From Pseudomonadota bacterium (lineage in GTDB: Bacteria > Pseudomonadota > Alphaproteobacteria > Rhodobacterales > Rhodobacteraceae): 64,000 bases of DNA. This document shows positions 8,433 to 17,277 of the stretch, piece after piece. The stretch covers positions 124,001 to 188,000 of the forward strand of contig JBCAYL010000003.1 of the NCBI GenBank assembly GCA_038533575.1, written 5' to 3'. Each line of letters begins with the position of its first letter. Positions within the stretch are counted from its first letter, which is position 1. Position numbers and translations under genes: made by a program. The notes under the pieces are model-generated. The model made no database searches. It was not told where the DNA came from and worked only from the letters and a program-made list of their open reading frames with translations.

Positions 8433-9935
8433 ATGAGCAGAACGATGCGTATTGGGTTCATCGGGTTCTGTGCCATTCTGGCGGTCGCGTTCGCGCTCTG
8501 CGCCAAGGAGCGGCCCTGTGCGGAGCCGAATGTTGACTGCTTGATCGACGAGGCGCTCGCGGCCTTGCCCGCGGCGACACGACTCCAAGGCATCAATCAA
8601 ATCGCCGCGCAATTGGTACTTCTAGGTAGGGCCGAGGCCGCGCGCGCTGTCGTGGCAGAAGACTACAGCTGGCAGTCCGACGCCTCTAGGCGTTCGCGTT
8701 TTTCACTGCTCTGGGCGGTGGAGACCTGGCGCGTGCTTCAAGACGGCACGCCGCTCGAGGCGCAGGTCACCGGCAGTCCGCCACCCGATGCGCTCGCGCT
8801 GGTGCACCTGTCCGGCCTTTTGACCTTCGGCCCTGCCTATGCGGGGCTCCGACCCGCGCCTCCCCAGCTCCCAGAGATGGACCGCCGCGCCGCGCGCGCG
8901 GCTTTGGCCGTGCGCATGTCCGAAGGGGCCGGGCCGGTTTCCGCTCAGACGCGGCTCGAGGCCGCGGAAATCTTTGCCGAGCTCGGGCAGGCCGACCGTG
9001 CTTTTGCGCTTCTAGAGGCCGTGTACGCAGAAGGCGGCGAGGGCACGCAGATCTCGGTCATGCGAATATCGGCAGAAGCGATGCAGGCCATCGGGGTCGC
9101 GCGCGCCCTCGAGGTGATCGATCGCGCGGGCAAGACGAGCGTCTTTGCGCTCCTCAATGCGTCGCGCGCTGCTCCGACGCCCGAAGTGCGTGTGAGCTAC
9201 CTGAGCCGGGCATTCAGGATGGCGCGCGACGATGGGCCCTGGCCTGATCGCGACCATCTCACTCGGGTGGTGGAGGCCGCGCTCGACGTGGGTGAAGCAG
9301 ACCTCGCGCTTCGCTTCGCGCGGGACTTCGATATCGCAGCTCAAGCGCGCGAGACATTTCTGCCAAGCGACATGCATCTCGCGGCGGCTGCTGCGCTCCA
9401 CAAAACAGGCGCACCCGCACCCGAAATTCGCGCCGCCTTGGCCCGCGCTCTCGAGAGCTTCGGGAACCGCAGGCTAAGCGTCGACTCTGCCGTGCCACTC
9501 GCAACCCTCCTGGTGAAGCTGGGCGATGTGGATACCGCTCTTCTACGCCTGAAAGACACGCGTGACGCCAACGCCTGGGAGCGGGTTCTGGCGGAGCCTT
9601 TGCCGGAGAAAGCGCGAGACCGGGTAACTGACCAAGCCGCCCGCGAACTGGGCACCGAGGCCCTTCGCGATGTCGAGCTTCGTCTCGCGATCCGGGCTCC
9701 AGAGCCCATGCGCACGGCCTTGCAATCCAAGGTACTCCCCTGGGCGGGCGAGACGATGGAAACCTGGCGCGGGCGGGACGCTTTGCGCCGCCTGCCGCAT
9801 GTCGCCACCCTCGCCGCCCGCGCGGGCGAGGCCGATCTAGAGAGCCGCGCCGAGGTGCTCTTTGCGCGGGTCGCCCTGCGCCGGGGCGCGCCGCGCGATC
9901 TCATGCAGGCCGCCTGGCGCCTGTCCCAAGATTGA
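8433..9935 (+). CDS. Secreted or membrane-anchored helical-repeat protein of unknown function
   Basis: I do not recognise the family. The 500-residue product starts MSRTMRIGFIGFCAILAVAFALCAKERPC: a Sec-type signal peptide or N-terminal anchor, followed by two cysteines (CAEPNVDC) that may form a disulphide. The remainder is alanine/leucine/arginine-rich and reads as consecutive helix pairs (for example AEIFAELGQADRAFALLEAVYAEGG and ALLVKLG-type spacing). This suggests a TPR- or Sel1-like solenoid in the periplasm, possibly a scaffold. ATG at 8433 (or 8445) is chosen; an earlier in-frame TTG at 8388 would start inside the terminator of the small-RNA block and is rejected. Confidence 0.6.
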   Translation: MSRTMRIGFIGFCAILAVAFALCAKERPCAEPNVDCLIDEALAALPAATRLQGINQIAAQLVLLGRAEAARAVVAEDYSWQSDASRRSRFSLLWAVETWRVLQDGTPLEAQVTGSPPPDALALVHLSGLLTFGPAYAGLRPAPPQLPEMDRRAARAALAVRMSEGAGPVSAQTRLEAAEIFAELGQADRAFALLEAVYAEGGEGTQISVMRISAEAMQAIGVARALEVIDRAGKTSVFALLNASRAAPTPEVRVSYLSRAFRMARDDGPWPDRDHLTRVVEAALDVGEADLALRFARDFDIAAQARETFLPSDMHLAAAAALHKTGAPAPEIRAALARALESFGNRRLSVDSAVPLATLLVKLGDVDTALLRLKDTRDANAWERVLAEPLPEKARDRVTDQAARELGTEALRDVELRLAIRAPEPMRTALQSKVLPWAGETMETWRGRDALRRLPHVATLAARAGEADLESRAEVLFARVALRRGAPRDLMQAAWRLSQD

Positions 9936-9966
9936 AATGACGCGGCGCGCGGCCTAGCCTCCGCCC

Positions 9967-10377
9967 ATGAAGCTGACGCTGCACCACATCAACCTCTCCA
10001 CCGACAAGGTCGAAGAGATGGACGCCTTCTACCGGGAGGTGCTGGGCCTTGCCCGGGAGACCGAAGGCCTGCCCACGCTCGACAAGACGAAGGGCTATGA
10101 CGGCGACGTGGCCTTCGTCACCGACGGGGCGGTGCAGACGCATTTGGCGCGGAAGGACGTGCACGCGGCCTTCAAAACGGGCTCGCATCTCAACCCGCTC
10201 TCGCGCGGGCATATCGCCTACCGCACGGACGATCTCGCCGCCTTCAAGGCACATCTCGAGGCGCAAGGCATCCCCTATGCGGATTGGGGCCATACGGCCG
10301 TGGCGGGCTGGGCGCAGATCTTCTTCTACGATCCCGACGGTAACGTGATCGAGGTTCACGAGGTGAGCGCGCCCTAG
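9967..10377 (+). CDS. VOC (glyoxalase/bleomycin-resistance) family protein
   Basis: Small metalloprotein of the vicinal-oxygen-chelate fold, 136 residues, with two beta-alpha-beta-beta-beta modules. Likely metal ligands are in LHHINLSTDKVEEMDAFYREVLGL (His), AYRTDDLAAFKAHLE and the C-terminal FFYDPDGNVIEVHEV (Glu), the usual end of the family. Members include glyoxalase I, dioxygenases and antibiotic-binding proteins, and the substrate cannot be assigned. It is probably read as a single gene; the next gene, exonuclease III, starts about 100 bases on. Confidence 0.85.
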   Translation: MKLTLHHINLSTDKVEEMDAFYREVLGLARETEGLPTLDKTKGYDGDVAFVTDGAVQTHLARKDVHAAFKTGSHLNPLSRGHIAYRTDDLAAFKAHLEAQGIPYADWGHTAVAGWAQIFFYDPDGNVIEVHEVSAP

Positions 10378-10476
10378 GCTTTCTTCCGGCGGCGCGCGGC
10401 GTACATCTCCGGGTGCTCCCGGCGGCGAAAGCCGCTAGAGCCAAGCCGACACATCCACCATCACGGAACCCTGCCC

Positions 10477-11265
10477 ATGCCCTTCACCCTGGCCACCTGG
10501 AACATCAACTCCGTGCGGCTGCGCGCCGATCTCGTGGTCAAGCTCATGACCGAGGAGGCGCCCGACGTGCTCTGCCTTCAGGAGTGCAAGAGCCCGGTGG
10601 AGAAGATCCCCCTCGAGGCGTTCGAGGCGGCGGGCTATGCGCATTGCGTGGCGCGCGGGCAAAAGGGCTATAACGGCGTGGCGATCCTTTCGAAGCAGCC
10701 CCTTGAAGATGCCGGATCGCTCGATCTCGCGTCGCTGGGCCATGCGCGGCACGTGGCCGCCCGTCTGGAAAACGGGGTCGTGATTCACAATCACTACGTG
10801 CCCGCGGGCGGCGACGTGCCTGACCGCAAGAAGAACGAGAAGTTCGACCAGAAGCTGCGCTACCTCACCGAGATGCGCGAGATGTGGGAGGCCGAGACGC
10901 CCGCGAAGTCGATCCTCGTGGGCGATCTCAACATCGCGCCGCGGGAGGACGATGTCTGGAGCCACAAGCAGCTCCTGAAGGTGGTCTCGCACACGCCCAT
11001 CGAGGTGGAGCACATGGAGGCCGCGCGGGAGGCGGGCGGCTGGGTCGATGTCACGCGCGCTGACATCCCCGAGGGGCAGCTCTACAGCTGGTGGTCCTAC
11101 CGTTCGCCCAACTGGTCCGAGAGCGACAAGGGCCGCAGGCTCGATCATGTCTGGGCCACCCCCGACATCGCGGGGGCGGCCTCTGGCTCCCGCATCCTGC
11201 GCGACGTGCGCGGGTGGGAGCAGCCCTCCGATCACGCGCCGGTTTTCGCGACCTTCGATCTCTGA
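10477..11265 (+). CDS. xthA: Exodeoxyribonuclease III (AP endonuclease)
   Basis: Base-excision-repair enzyme of the ExoIII/APE1 family, 262 residues. It cleaves DNA at abasic sites and removes blocked 3' ends. The endonuclease/exonuclease/phosphatase fold is complete: TWNINSVRLR (Asn), LCLQECK (catalytic metal-binding Glu), GYNGVAILS, VGDLNIAP (Asp and Asn), YSWWSYR, RRLDHVWAT and the terminal SDHAP (His). The ATG at 10477 begins the conserved first strand. The region between VOC and this gene shows no other feature. The gene is convergent with the phosphoesterase gene and shares the hairpin at 11268-11302. Confidence 0.95.
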   Translation: MPFTLATWNINSVRLRADLVVKLMTEEAPDVLCLQECKSPVEKIPLEAFEAAGYAHCVARGQKGYNGVAILSKQPLEDAGSLDLASLGHARHVAARLENGVVIHNHYVPAGGDVPDRKKNEKFDQKLRYLTEMREMWEAETPAKSILVGDLNIAPREDDVWSHKQLLKVVSHTPIEVEHMEAAREAGGWVDVTRADIPEGQLYSWWSYRSPNWSESDKGRRLDHVWATPDIAGAASGSRILRDVRGWEQPSDHAPVFATFDL

Positions 11266-11267
11266 CC

Positions 11268-11302
11268 CGAAAAAAGAAAACGGGGCCCGCGATGGGCCCC
11301 GT
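11268..11302 (-). terminator. Rho-independent terminator between xthA and the phosphoesterase gene
   Basis: A perfect nine-pair stem (ACGGGGCCC and GGGCCCCGT, five-base loop) at 11280-11302. On the minus strand it is followed by TTTTCTTTTTT, making it a classical terminator for the phosphoesterase gene. The same stem may slow transcription from xthA, but the plus strand lacks a T-run. Confidence 0.85.
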
Positions 11303-11322
11303 CTGTGTCTGTCGGGAAAGGA

Positions 11323-13254
11323 TCAGTCCTCCCAGAAGGCTTCCTGCCAGCCCATGTCAGGGATCTCCTCCACGATTTCGAAGGCCATCGTATCGGTGAA
11401 GCTGCGCCCATGGCGGTCGGTGACCATCACCGTGAGGCTGTGGATGCCAGCGGGCAGATCCGAGGGAAGCTCCACCGTCCACAGATGCTGAGAGGAGTTC
11501 GTCCAGAGCCAGCTGTCGAGAGGGCCAGCCGCGCCTTCCCAGATCGAACCCTGGAACATCTCGTAGCCATTATTGCCCGTGGCCGAGGCCATGGCACGCC
11601 GCGTGTCCGAGAACTGTCGGAAGATGGCGTAGGGGTCCGAGGCCTCGATGGAGCGGAGCTTTGCCTCGCCCTCGCCCGCCTGGGTGCGCGTGGCCAAGAA
11701 GCCCTGCCCGCCATTGATGAAGAGCATGACCTCGCTTTCGGTCGTGCCGTTCCAGACGTTGACGACCGCCCGCGTGCCGCCCTCGAGGTCCGCACGGGTG
11801 AGCATGTTCACGTCGCCCATGTCGTTGAGGCTCACGGGCGGCATCACGTCGCCGCGGTTCCCCCCGTAGAGCTCCACGTAGTCGACGAGGCTCTGCGCCC
11901 AGTCGCGGTAGCGCGGGGAGTTGAAGGAGACGTGGAACTGTTCCTCGTGGGAGTGGGTGAAGGACTTGAAATCCTCGACGTAGTCCGAGCCGTCAAAAGA
12001 GATGGCGTAGAACCCGCGGGGGGAGCCCAGCCGCTGGTTCGCTCCCGGCACGAGATCGTCGTTGAGGCTGCCCGACCACCAAGAGCCCGACAGCGCGCCG
12101 GTCACGATCTGGTGGAAGGGCGCGGGGCCCACCCCGGTATTCTCTTCCCAGCCCTCGTAGTATTCCCCGGTCAGGATATTCTCGGTCGTGTGCGTGTGGC
12201 CCGAGAGGCCGAGCACGGGCCGGTCGCCCAGCACCGCCACCAGATCGGCGAGGTTATCCGTCTGGTGCTTGGCAGCGGTGTTGTCCGTGAAGGTCTGGAA
12301 CGGGATATGCGCGTTGAGGACGATGAGCTTGTCCTCGGGTACGTTGGCCAGGTCGTTGGCCAGCCACTCCAGCTGCCGCCCGGTGACGATACCATTGTAG
12401 GTGGGGCGTGCATCGGCCGCGCAGAACGGGTGCGGGTCGACGCCGTTGCAGGGGTAGCGCACGTTATCGAGCGTCACGAAATGCACGTTGCCGATGTCGA
12501 AGGAGTAGTATTCCGGCCCCCATTCGCGACGGAACGTGTCGAAGGAATGCTGGTCGTCCTCGGCGTCGAAATCGAGGTCGTGGTTTCCGGCCACGTAGTA
12601 TTGCGGCGTGTCGCCCACGGCGATGATCTGCTTGAAGCGAGGGTAGAGCGACAGGTCATCGCCCATCACGTCGCCTTCGAAGAGCAGGCATTCGGTGTCG
12701 CTGTTATCGCGCGCGGCCAGCATGTGCCCGGCGGTCTCGCGGACATAGGACACCTGCATGTTGAAGTAGGGCTGCGCGTCGCCGAACACGAGGCACTCGA
12801 ACGCGGCCCGGTCGCTGTCATCCTCCACCAGTGGGAAGTTGATGGCTGCGGGCATGGGTCCCGTGGGCTCGATCCCGCCAAAGCGCAGATCGGGGGAGCC
12901 CGCGACCTTGTGGATGTAGTTGAACTGCGGAACGAGGAATTCGTCCACCGGCGCGGCGTAGCCCGCGGGCTTCGTGATGAAAAGGTTCATGTCGTCGTAG
13001 ATCGGCAGCTCATAGGTGCCGTCCTCGCCCGTCGTGGCGACCTCGCGCCCATTCGAAACCATGACACCGGCGATGCCGGTCTCGCCCGCGTCGAGCATGC
13101 TGTTGCGATTGGCATCGAGGAAGACGGTGCCGCGGGCGGCGTCCGCTTCTCCTGCGATCGTCTCGACGCTTCCGACATAGGAGGTGTCCTTGGCCAACGC
13201 GCTCGTGCTCAGCAGCACGGCAAGGGGGGCAAGGTATAGAAATTTGAAAGTCAT
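11323..13254 (-). CDS. Secreted calcineurin-like phosphoesterase with MetallophosN and MetallophosC domains
   Basis: Exported metallophosphatase, 643 residues. A Sec signal peptide (MTFKFLYLAPLAVLLSTSALAK) is followed by a beta-sandwich domain with FLDANRNSMLDAGETGIAGVMVS. That stretch resembles SdrD/MetallophosN B-repeats and calcium-binding DxNxD loops. The catalytic domain (about 130-400) has FGDAQ, LLFEGDVMGDDL, YYVAGNHDLDF, LNAHIPF and LGLSGHTH, the metal-binding motifs of the family in order. The C-terminal ~200 residues match the phosphoesterase C-terminal domain. ATG at 13254 is chosen for the signal peptide and the GGAG six bases upstream. It is probably periplasmic or surface phosphodiesterase/phosphatase activity; the substrate is unknown. 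The two following minus-strand neighbours are also exported. Confidence 0.88.
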   Translation of the reverse strand: MTFKFLYLAPLAVLLSTSALAKDTSYVGSVETIAGEADAARGTVFLDANRNSMLDAGETGIAGVMVSNGREVATTGEDGTYELPIYDDMNLFITKPAGYAAPVDEFLVPQFNYIHKVAGSPDLRFGGIEPTGPMPAAINFPLVEDDSDRAAFECLVFGDAQPYFNMQVSYVRETAGHMLAARDNSDTECLLFEGDVMGDDLSLYPRFKQIIAVGDTPQYYVAGNHDLDFDAEDDQHSFDTFRREWGPEYYSFDIGNVHFVTLDNVRYPCNGVDPHPFCAADARPTYNGIVTGRQLEWLANDLANVPEDKLIVLNAHIPFQTFTDNTAAKHQTDNLADLVAVLGDRPVLGLSGHTHTTENILTGEYYEGWEENTGVGPAPFHQIVTGALSGSWWSGSLNDDLVPGANQRLGSPRGFYAISFDGSDYVEDFKSFTHSHEEQFHVSFNSPRYRDWAQSLVDYVELYGGNRGDVMPPVSLNDMGDVNMLTRADLEGGTRAVVNVWNGTTESEVMLFINGGQGFLATRTQAGEGEAKLRSIEASDPYAIFRQFSDTRRAMASATGNNGYEMFQGSIWEGAAGPLDSWLWTNSSQHLWTVELPSDLPAGIHSLTVMVTDRHGRSFTDTMAFEIVEEIPDMGWQEAFWED

Positions 13255-13399
13255 GGCGCTCTCCAGCTTCACTATCTGCGTGGCAGCGAGTCTGAGCGCG
13301 CTTGGTAACTTGCTCGCATAAGGCGAGTGAATTTTTGCATACATATTTATGACAGCGCACGCTTATCCGCGCGTCCGCAGCGCGTGACGCCTGCGGTCA

Positions 13400-14164
13400 T
13401 CAGGGCAGTCGCACCTCCGCCTCGGACCTGCCCCGTCGGATATGGTCGAAGACCACGGTCTGGGTCGGCACGGTCCCTTGGTAGCGTGACACGAAGGTGC
13501 GGTAGATGCCGAACTTCATCGTGGGCGCCACGTTTCGCACGAGATTGCGGCCTCTGTGCTGGTGGACGAGGCGATCCCCCACCCAGACATTGATCTTGCC
13601 ATTTGCCCCGGTGGACCAGACGGCTTCCACCTTGATGTCGAGCCAGCGGTTTCGGCTTTGGCCTGCGCGCACGATCACCTTGTCCACGAGCGGCTTCGGG
13701 GGGTTCATGTCATCGGTCTGCGGATTGGTGGGGTCGGACTGGATGAGAACGAGCCCCTCCTGGTAGAGGTTGAGGCCAAGCGTGACTTCACCCGACCCGC
13801 TGATGTCCTGAAACTGAAGCAGGTTCGTATTGGCAGGGTCGATGGGCGGCGTGGAGGCGGGGATCAGGATCGACACCGCGTACCATTCGGGCCGGTCGAG
13901 CGCGACATTGCCGCGATCACGGATCTCAGAGCGTTCGCGATCTTTGGCACAATCGTTGAAGCCACCCGGCGAGCGGCCGCACTGACCATCAGCCACACGG
14001 AACACCAAGGCCGTATCGCCCTCCCTGACGGGGGAAGAGATCGTCTGGGGTTTGTTGTTACGGATTGTGTGCTCGACGCGAAGGCCCGCGATGTCCTGAG
14101 CAGCGGCTGACGCAGCCATGAGTGCCACTCCGAACGCGAGCGACAAGCCTCTGATAAGATACAT
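13400..14164 (-). CDS. Heparin lyase I-like secreted polysaccharide lyase
   Basis: Secreted protein of 254 residues with a clear Sec signal (MYLIRGLSLAFGVALMAASAAAQD). The body is a beta-jelly-roll of the heparin lyase I/Polysacc_lyase family: RSEIRDRGNVALDRPEWYAVSILIP, LLQFQDISG, VKVEAVWS-like strand (WLDIKVEAVWS) and KFGIYRTFVSRYQG. These resemble lyases or carbohydrate-binding proteins acting on uronate-containing polysaccharides, but catalytic residues cannot be confirmed here. The ATG is preceded by GGGAG at good spacing. It is in its own transcript or in a group with the neighbouring exported proteins. Its own sugar substrate is not predictable. Confidence 0.75.
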   Translation of the reverse strand: MYLIRGLSLAFGVALMAASAAAQDIAGLRVEHTIRNNKPQTISSPVREGDTALVFRVADGQCGRSPGGFNDCAKDRERSEIRDRGNVALDRPEWYAVSILIPASTPPIDPANTNLLQFQDISGSGEVTLGLNLYQEGLVLIQSDPTNPQTDDMNPPKPLVDKVIVRAGQSRNRWLDIKVEAVWSTGANGKINVWVGDRLVHQHRGRNLVRNVAPTMKFGIYRTFVSRYQGTVPTQTVVFDHIRRGRSEAEVRLP

Positions 14165-14253
14165 AAAAACTCCCTCGATTTGGGGGACGGTAGCGTAGCG
14201 CTGGCGCCCGCGTCAAAGGTCGAAATCGAGAATACGCTGCGACACAGGTGCGC

Positions 14254-15465
14254 TCAGTGCAGGTCGCGCCCTGAAAGGAGGGGCTTCGCCGTCTTTCCGT
14301 GCCGCGCGACGAGGCGCTTCTGGCGTCTGCCCGGGGGAATGGGGGCCGCGGGCGGGGCGTGCTCCATGAGATCGGGAAAGAGCGCTGTGAGCTCGGCCCG
14401 GGCTGCTGGGCTCACCGCCCGCAGGGCCTCGCGCCCCGTGAAGAGGCTCTCGGAGGGGGCGCCCTCGGCATAGACGATATCGTGCTGGTCGAGCAGGAAA
14501 TGCACGTATTCCACTTCCGTGCAGTCCGTGTCGATCTCGATGCCCGGCAGCCCCACGAGGTGGATCGCGGCGACAAGCACCGAGGGCGTGTCGAACATGC
14601 GCTGCGCAATGGGGGAGGAGACGAGCACCCGGTGCTGGCGCGAAACGCGGAGCGTGCGATGAGGGAGACCGCAGCCCAGCGCCCCCGGCCCGATCTTCAC
14701 CGGGCGCAGCTTCGGATTGGCCTCGAGATGGGCGCGGGACAGCCGGCGCCGGGCGATCCAGCGGATGGGCCGCGGCACGCCACTCTGCGTCTGGACGAAA
14801 TCGCCGGAGCCGAGCGCCTCCACCGTGGTGACCTCGCCCCCGGGGAGCTCGATGCGGGTGCCCGCGGTGAAGCACACGACGACGGAGCCGTCATCCGAGA
14901 GGTCCACGTCGTTGCTGTAGATATCGTCCTCGCCGCTCGAGTAGTCCGGATCGAAGACGAAGGCCTCCCATCCCGGGCGGTCGGACACGTCATCGGGATC
15001 CACGAGCTGGAGCGTGTTGCCCGGCGTGTAGACGTCGCCGAGGCTGTCGCTGTCGGCGTCGAACCCACGGGACACGATCGCGCCCACGTAGTCGTTGTCG
15101 ATGGTGACGTGGCTGATGCGGAAATACTGGCCGGTGTCCTCGTCGAACGCGATGAAGGAGTAATCCGTCTCGATGCGCGTACCGGCCGCGTAGGTTTCGC
15201 CGCCAATGGTAACGGAGGCTGCGAGGGTGGAGTTATTGTCATCGCCGAGGACGTCGCCCTCGATGGTGACGCGGGCATCACCAAAGCTGTCGAAGGATAT
15301 GCGCGCGCCCTCCTCCGCCTCGCCGCCGTTGGTCTCGTTGCCGGGATTGGTCTCTAGGGCCAGCTCGTCTTCGTCTTCGTCCTCATCTTCATCTTCGTCC
15401 TCGTCCTCGTCTCCGAGGCCGTCATTGATGTTGTCTGGGGTGACGATCAGGAAGGTCAGTGGCAT
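14254..15465 (-). CDS. Hint-domain protein with an acidic Asp-Glu tract
   Basis: 403 residues. After a hydrophobic start MPLTFLIVTPDNIND comes a run of eight Asp-Glu pairs. A beta-rich region of about 150 residues follows, with calcium-binding-like DxDxDxxGD (GFDADSDSLGD). The Hint domain begins at VVCFTAGTRIELPGGEVTTVEALGSGDFV and continues through RPIRWIARRRL and LRVSRQHRVLV. The Cys at the start of Hint and the His of QHRVLV are the residues expected for self-processing, but no C-extein Asn-Cys junction is seen. It therefore resembles the Hedgehog/intein-like Hint_2 proteins common in Roseobacters rather than an intein. These are thought to be secreted, often by type I systems; the target is unknown. 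ATG at 15465 follows GGGAGCG. Confidence 0.85.
   Translation of the reverse strand: MPLTFLIVTPDNINDGLGDEDEDEDEDEDEDEDELALETNPGNETNGGEAEEGARISFDSFGDARVTIEGDVLGDDNNSTLAASVTIGGETYAAGTRIETDYSFIAFDEDTGQYFRISHVTIDNDYVGAIVSRGFDADSDSLGDVYTPGNTLQLVDPDDVSDRPGWEAFVFDPDYSSGEDDIYSNDVDLSDDGSVVVCFTAGTRIELPGGEVTTVEALGSGDFVQTQSGVPRPIRWIARRRLSRAHLEANPKLRPVKIGPGALGCGLPHRTLRVSRQHRVLVSSPIAQRMFDTPSVLVAAIHLVGLPGIEIDTDCTEVEYVHFLLDQHDIVYAEGAPSESLFTGREALRAVSPAARAELTALFPDLMEHAPPAAPIPPGRRQKRLVARHGKTAKPLLSGRDLH
15364..15411. repeat. Asp-Glu codon microsatellite inside the Hint gene
   Basis: Sixteen consecutive GAY/GAR codons (six-base period, imperfect at third positions) encode eight Asp-Glu pairs. A hexamer-period repeat changes length in frame by slippage, so the acidic tract could vary among strains without breaking the gene. 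Confidence 0.85.
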
Positions 15466-15703
15466 GGCGCGCTCCCGGCGACTCAACTCAAGGTAGCGTG
15501 ATGGGCGGTCGGCGCACGTCCACCTCTGTCGGCGAAGATGGGCTCGGATGGCCGATGCCCGCCTAAAATGCGCAGGATTGTCCTAAATTTTGAAACGCGG
15601 TGGTTCCCCACTCGCGCCAATGCCCTGGTTTCGCCCCAGCCCTTCACTTTCAGGCGGCCCGCGCGCATATGTGCCGCGACACACCAACATGACGGAGCCG
15701 GAC

Positions 15704-16612
15704 ATGCTCGAGCTCAACGCAGGCCCCGAAGCGGGCGATCTCATCAAGGACGGAACGGAAGCCACCTTCATGGCCGACGTCGTCGAAGCCTCCGAGGAGG
15801 TGCCCGTCATCGTGGATTTCTGGGCCACGTGGTGCGGCCCCTGCAAGACGCTGACCCCGGCCCTCGAAGCGGCGGTGACGAAGGCGAAGGGCGCGGTGAA
15901 GCTCGTCAAGGTAGATGTCGACCAGAACCAGGCCATCGCCGCGCAGCTGCGCATCCAGTCGATCCCCACGGTCTACGCCTTCTACAAGGGCCAGCCCATC
16001 GACGGCTTCCAGGGCGCGCTGCCGCCCTCGGAGGTGGACGCCTTCATCGAGAAGGTCGCGCAGGCCGCGGGCGGCAGCGCCGATGGCGGGCTCTCGGACG
16101 CGGTGGCCGCCGCCGAAGAGATGCTCGAGGAAGGCGCGGCCGTGGACGCGGCGCAGACTTTCGCCGCGATCCTTGAGGAAGACGGGGCCAATGCTCCGGC
16201 CTATGGCGGGCTCGTTCGGGCCCATCTCGCGCTGGGCGATCTCGAGCAGGCGGAGGCGATTCTGAACGGCGCGCCTGCCGAGATCAGCGACGCCGCCGAG
16301 CTCGAGGCGGCCCGCGCGCAGCTCGAGCTTGCGCGGCAGGCGGCCGGGGCGGGCCCCGTGGCGGAGCTGCGCTCGGCCGTGGAGGCCAATCCCGAGGATC
16401 ATCAGGCGCGCTTTGACCTCGCGCAGGCCATGCATGCCACCGGCGATGCCGCGGGGGCCGTGGACGAGCTCCTCGAGCTCTTCCGCCGCGACCGCGAGTG
16501 GAACGATGGCGCCGCCAAGGCGCAGCTTTTCACGATCTTCGATGCGCTCAAGCCCAACGACCCCGTCGTTCTGAATGGGCGGCGTCGGCTTTCTTCCATG
16601 ATATTTGTCTGA
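15704..16612 (+). CDS. cnoX: CnoX/YbbN-family thioredoxin with C-terminal TPR region
   Basis: Thioredoxin-chaperone ('chaperedoxin'), 302 residues. The N-terminal thioredoxin domain has an intact WCGPC site (Cys 44 and Cys 47, counted from the chosen start) and the cis-Pro loop SIPTVYAF. A linker rich in Ala/Gly (AQAAGGSADGG) leads to helical TPR-like repeats (AEEMLEEGAAVDAAQTFAAILEEDG and following). Family members hold oxidised clients for GroEL. An intact CXXC, unlike E. coli CnoX, suggests disulphide-reducing ability, as in other alphaproteobacteria. Start 15704 is preferred over an upstream ATG at 15689 because GGAG lies six bases before it. The Lon-N gene follows 26 bases downstream. 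Confidence 0.9.
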   Translation: MLELNAGPEAGDLIKDGTEATFMADVVEASEEVPVIVDFWATWCGPCKTLTPALEAAVTKAKGAVKLVKVDVDQNQAIAAQLRIQSIPTVYAFYKGQPIDGFQGALPPSEVDAFIEKVAQAAGGSADGGLSDAVAAAEEMLEEGAAVDAAQTFAAILEEDGANAPAYGGLVRAHLALGDLEQAEAILNGAPAEISDAAELEAARAQLELARQAAGAGPVAELRSAVEANPEDHQARFDLAQAMHATGDAAGAVDELLELFRRDREWNDGAAKAQLFTIFDALKPNDPVVLNGRRRLSSMIFV

Positions 16613-16638
16613 GGTGCCTCAGGCACTACGATCAAAGC

Positions 16639-17277
16639 ATGGCTTGGACTGGCGACCTCCCCGACACGATCCCGATCTTTCCGCTGCCGGGGGCGTTGCT
16701 CCTGCCACGGTCCCGGCTGCCCCTGCACCTCTTCGAGCCTCGCTACCTCGCCATGCTCGAGGATTGCCTCAAGACACGGCACAGGCTCATCGGGATGATC
16801 GCTCCCTACGAGAGCCCGGGCGGCGAAAAGCTCCATACCATCGGCTGTGCAGGGCGCGTGAGCGCGTTCTCCGAGACAGACGATGGCCGCTACATGATCA
16901 CGCTCGCGGGCATCTCGCGCTTCCGCGTGAAGGAGGAGGTCTCCGGCTTCACGCCCTACCGGCGCTGCGAGGTGGACTGGTCGGGATTTGACCGCGACAT
17001 CGGTCCTGCCGAGAAGGACGGCCATTTCGAACGCAAAGAGTTCATGGAGCTCCTGCGGCGCTATTTCGCCTCCCAGAGCCTCTCGACCGACTGGGAGAGC
17101 CTGCAGGAGGCCGAGGACGAGCTCCTCGTCAATTCGCTCTCCATGCTCTGCCCCTTCGAGCCCGAGGAAAAGCAGGCGCTGCTCGAGGCACCCTCCCTCG
17201 GCACCCGCCGCGAGACCCTTGTCACGCTCATCGAATACGCGCTCCGCGGCGGGCAGGCCGACGAGGTCATGCAGTGA
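16639..17277 (+). CDS. Lon N-terminal (LON substrate-binding) domain protein
   Basis: Stand-alone LON-substrate-binding domain of 212 residues without ATPase or protease domains. Family features are [30 protein letters not shown] at the N-terminus, then [15 protein letters not shown] and a helical C-terminal half. It is frequently found beside the thioredoxin and Trm112 genes in Rhodobacteraceae, but its function is not established; a role in protein quality control is inferred from Lon. The stop codon overlaps the GTG start of the Trm112 gene (GTGA), so the two are translationally coupled. Confidence 0.9.
   Translation: MAWTGDLPDTIPIFPLPGALLLPRSRLPLHLFEPRYLAMLEDCLKTRHRLIGMIAPYESPGGEKLHTIGCAGRVSAFSETDDGRYMITLAGISRFRVKEEVSGFTPYRRCEVDWSGFDRDIGPAEKDGHFERKEFMELLRRYFASQSLSTDWESLQEAEDELLVNSLSMLCPFEPEEKQALLEAPSLGTRRETLVTLIEYALRGGQADEVMQ

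Noticed and set aside
11305-13239. 644-codon open frame on the plus strand opposite the calcineurin-like phosphoesterase
   Set aside because: It is the GC-rich antisense shadow of a gene with signal peptide and complete metal-binding motifs; its own translation has no family features and no ribosome-binding site.
14700-14880. Hint domain read as an intein inside a host protein
   Set aside because: No C-terminal His-Asn plus Cys/Ser/Thr junction and no interrupted host protein are visible; it fits the stand-alone Hint_2 type.
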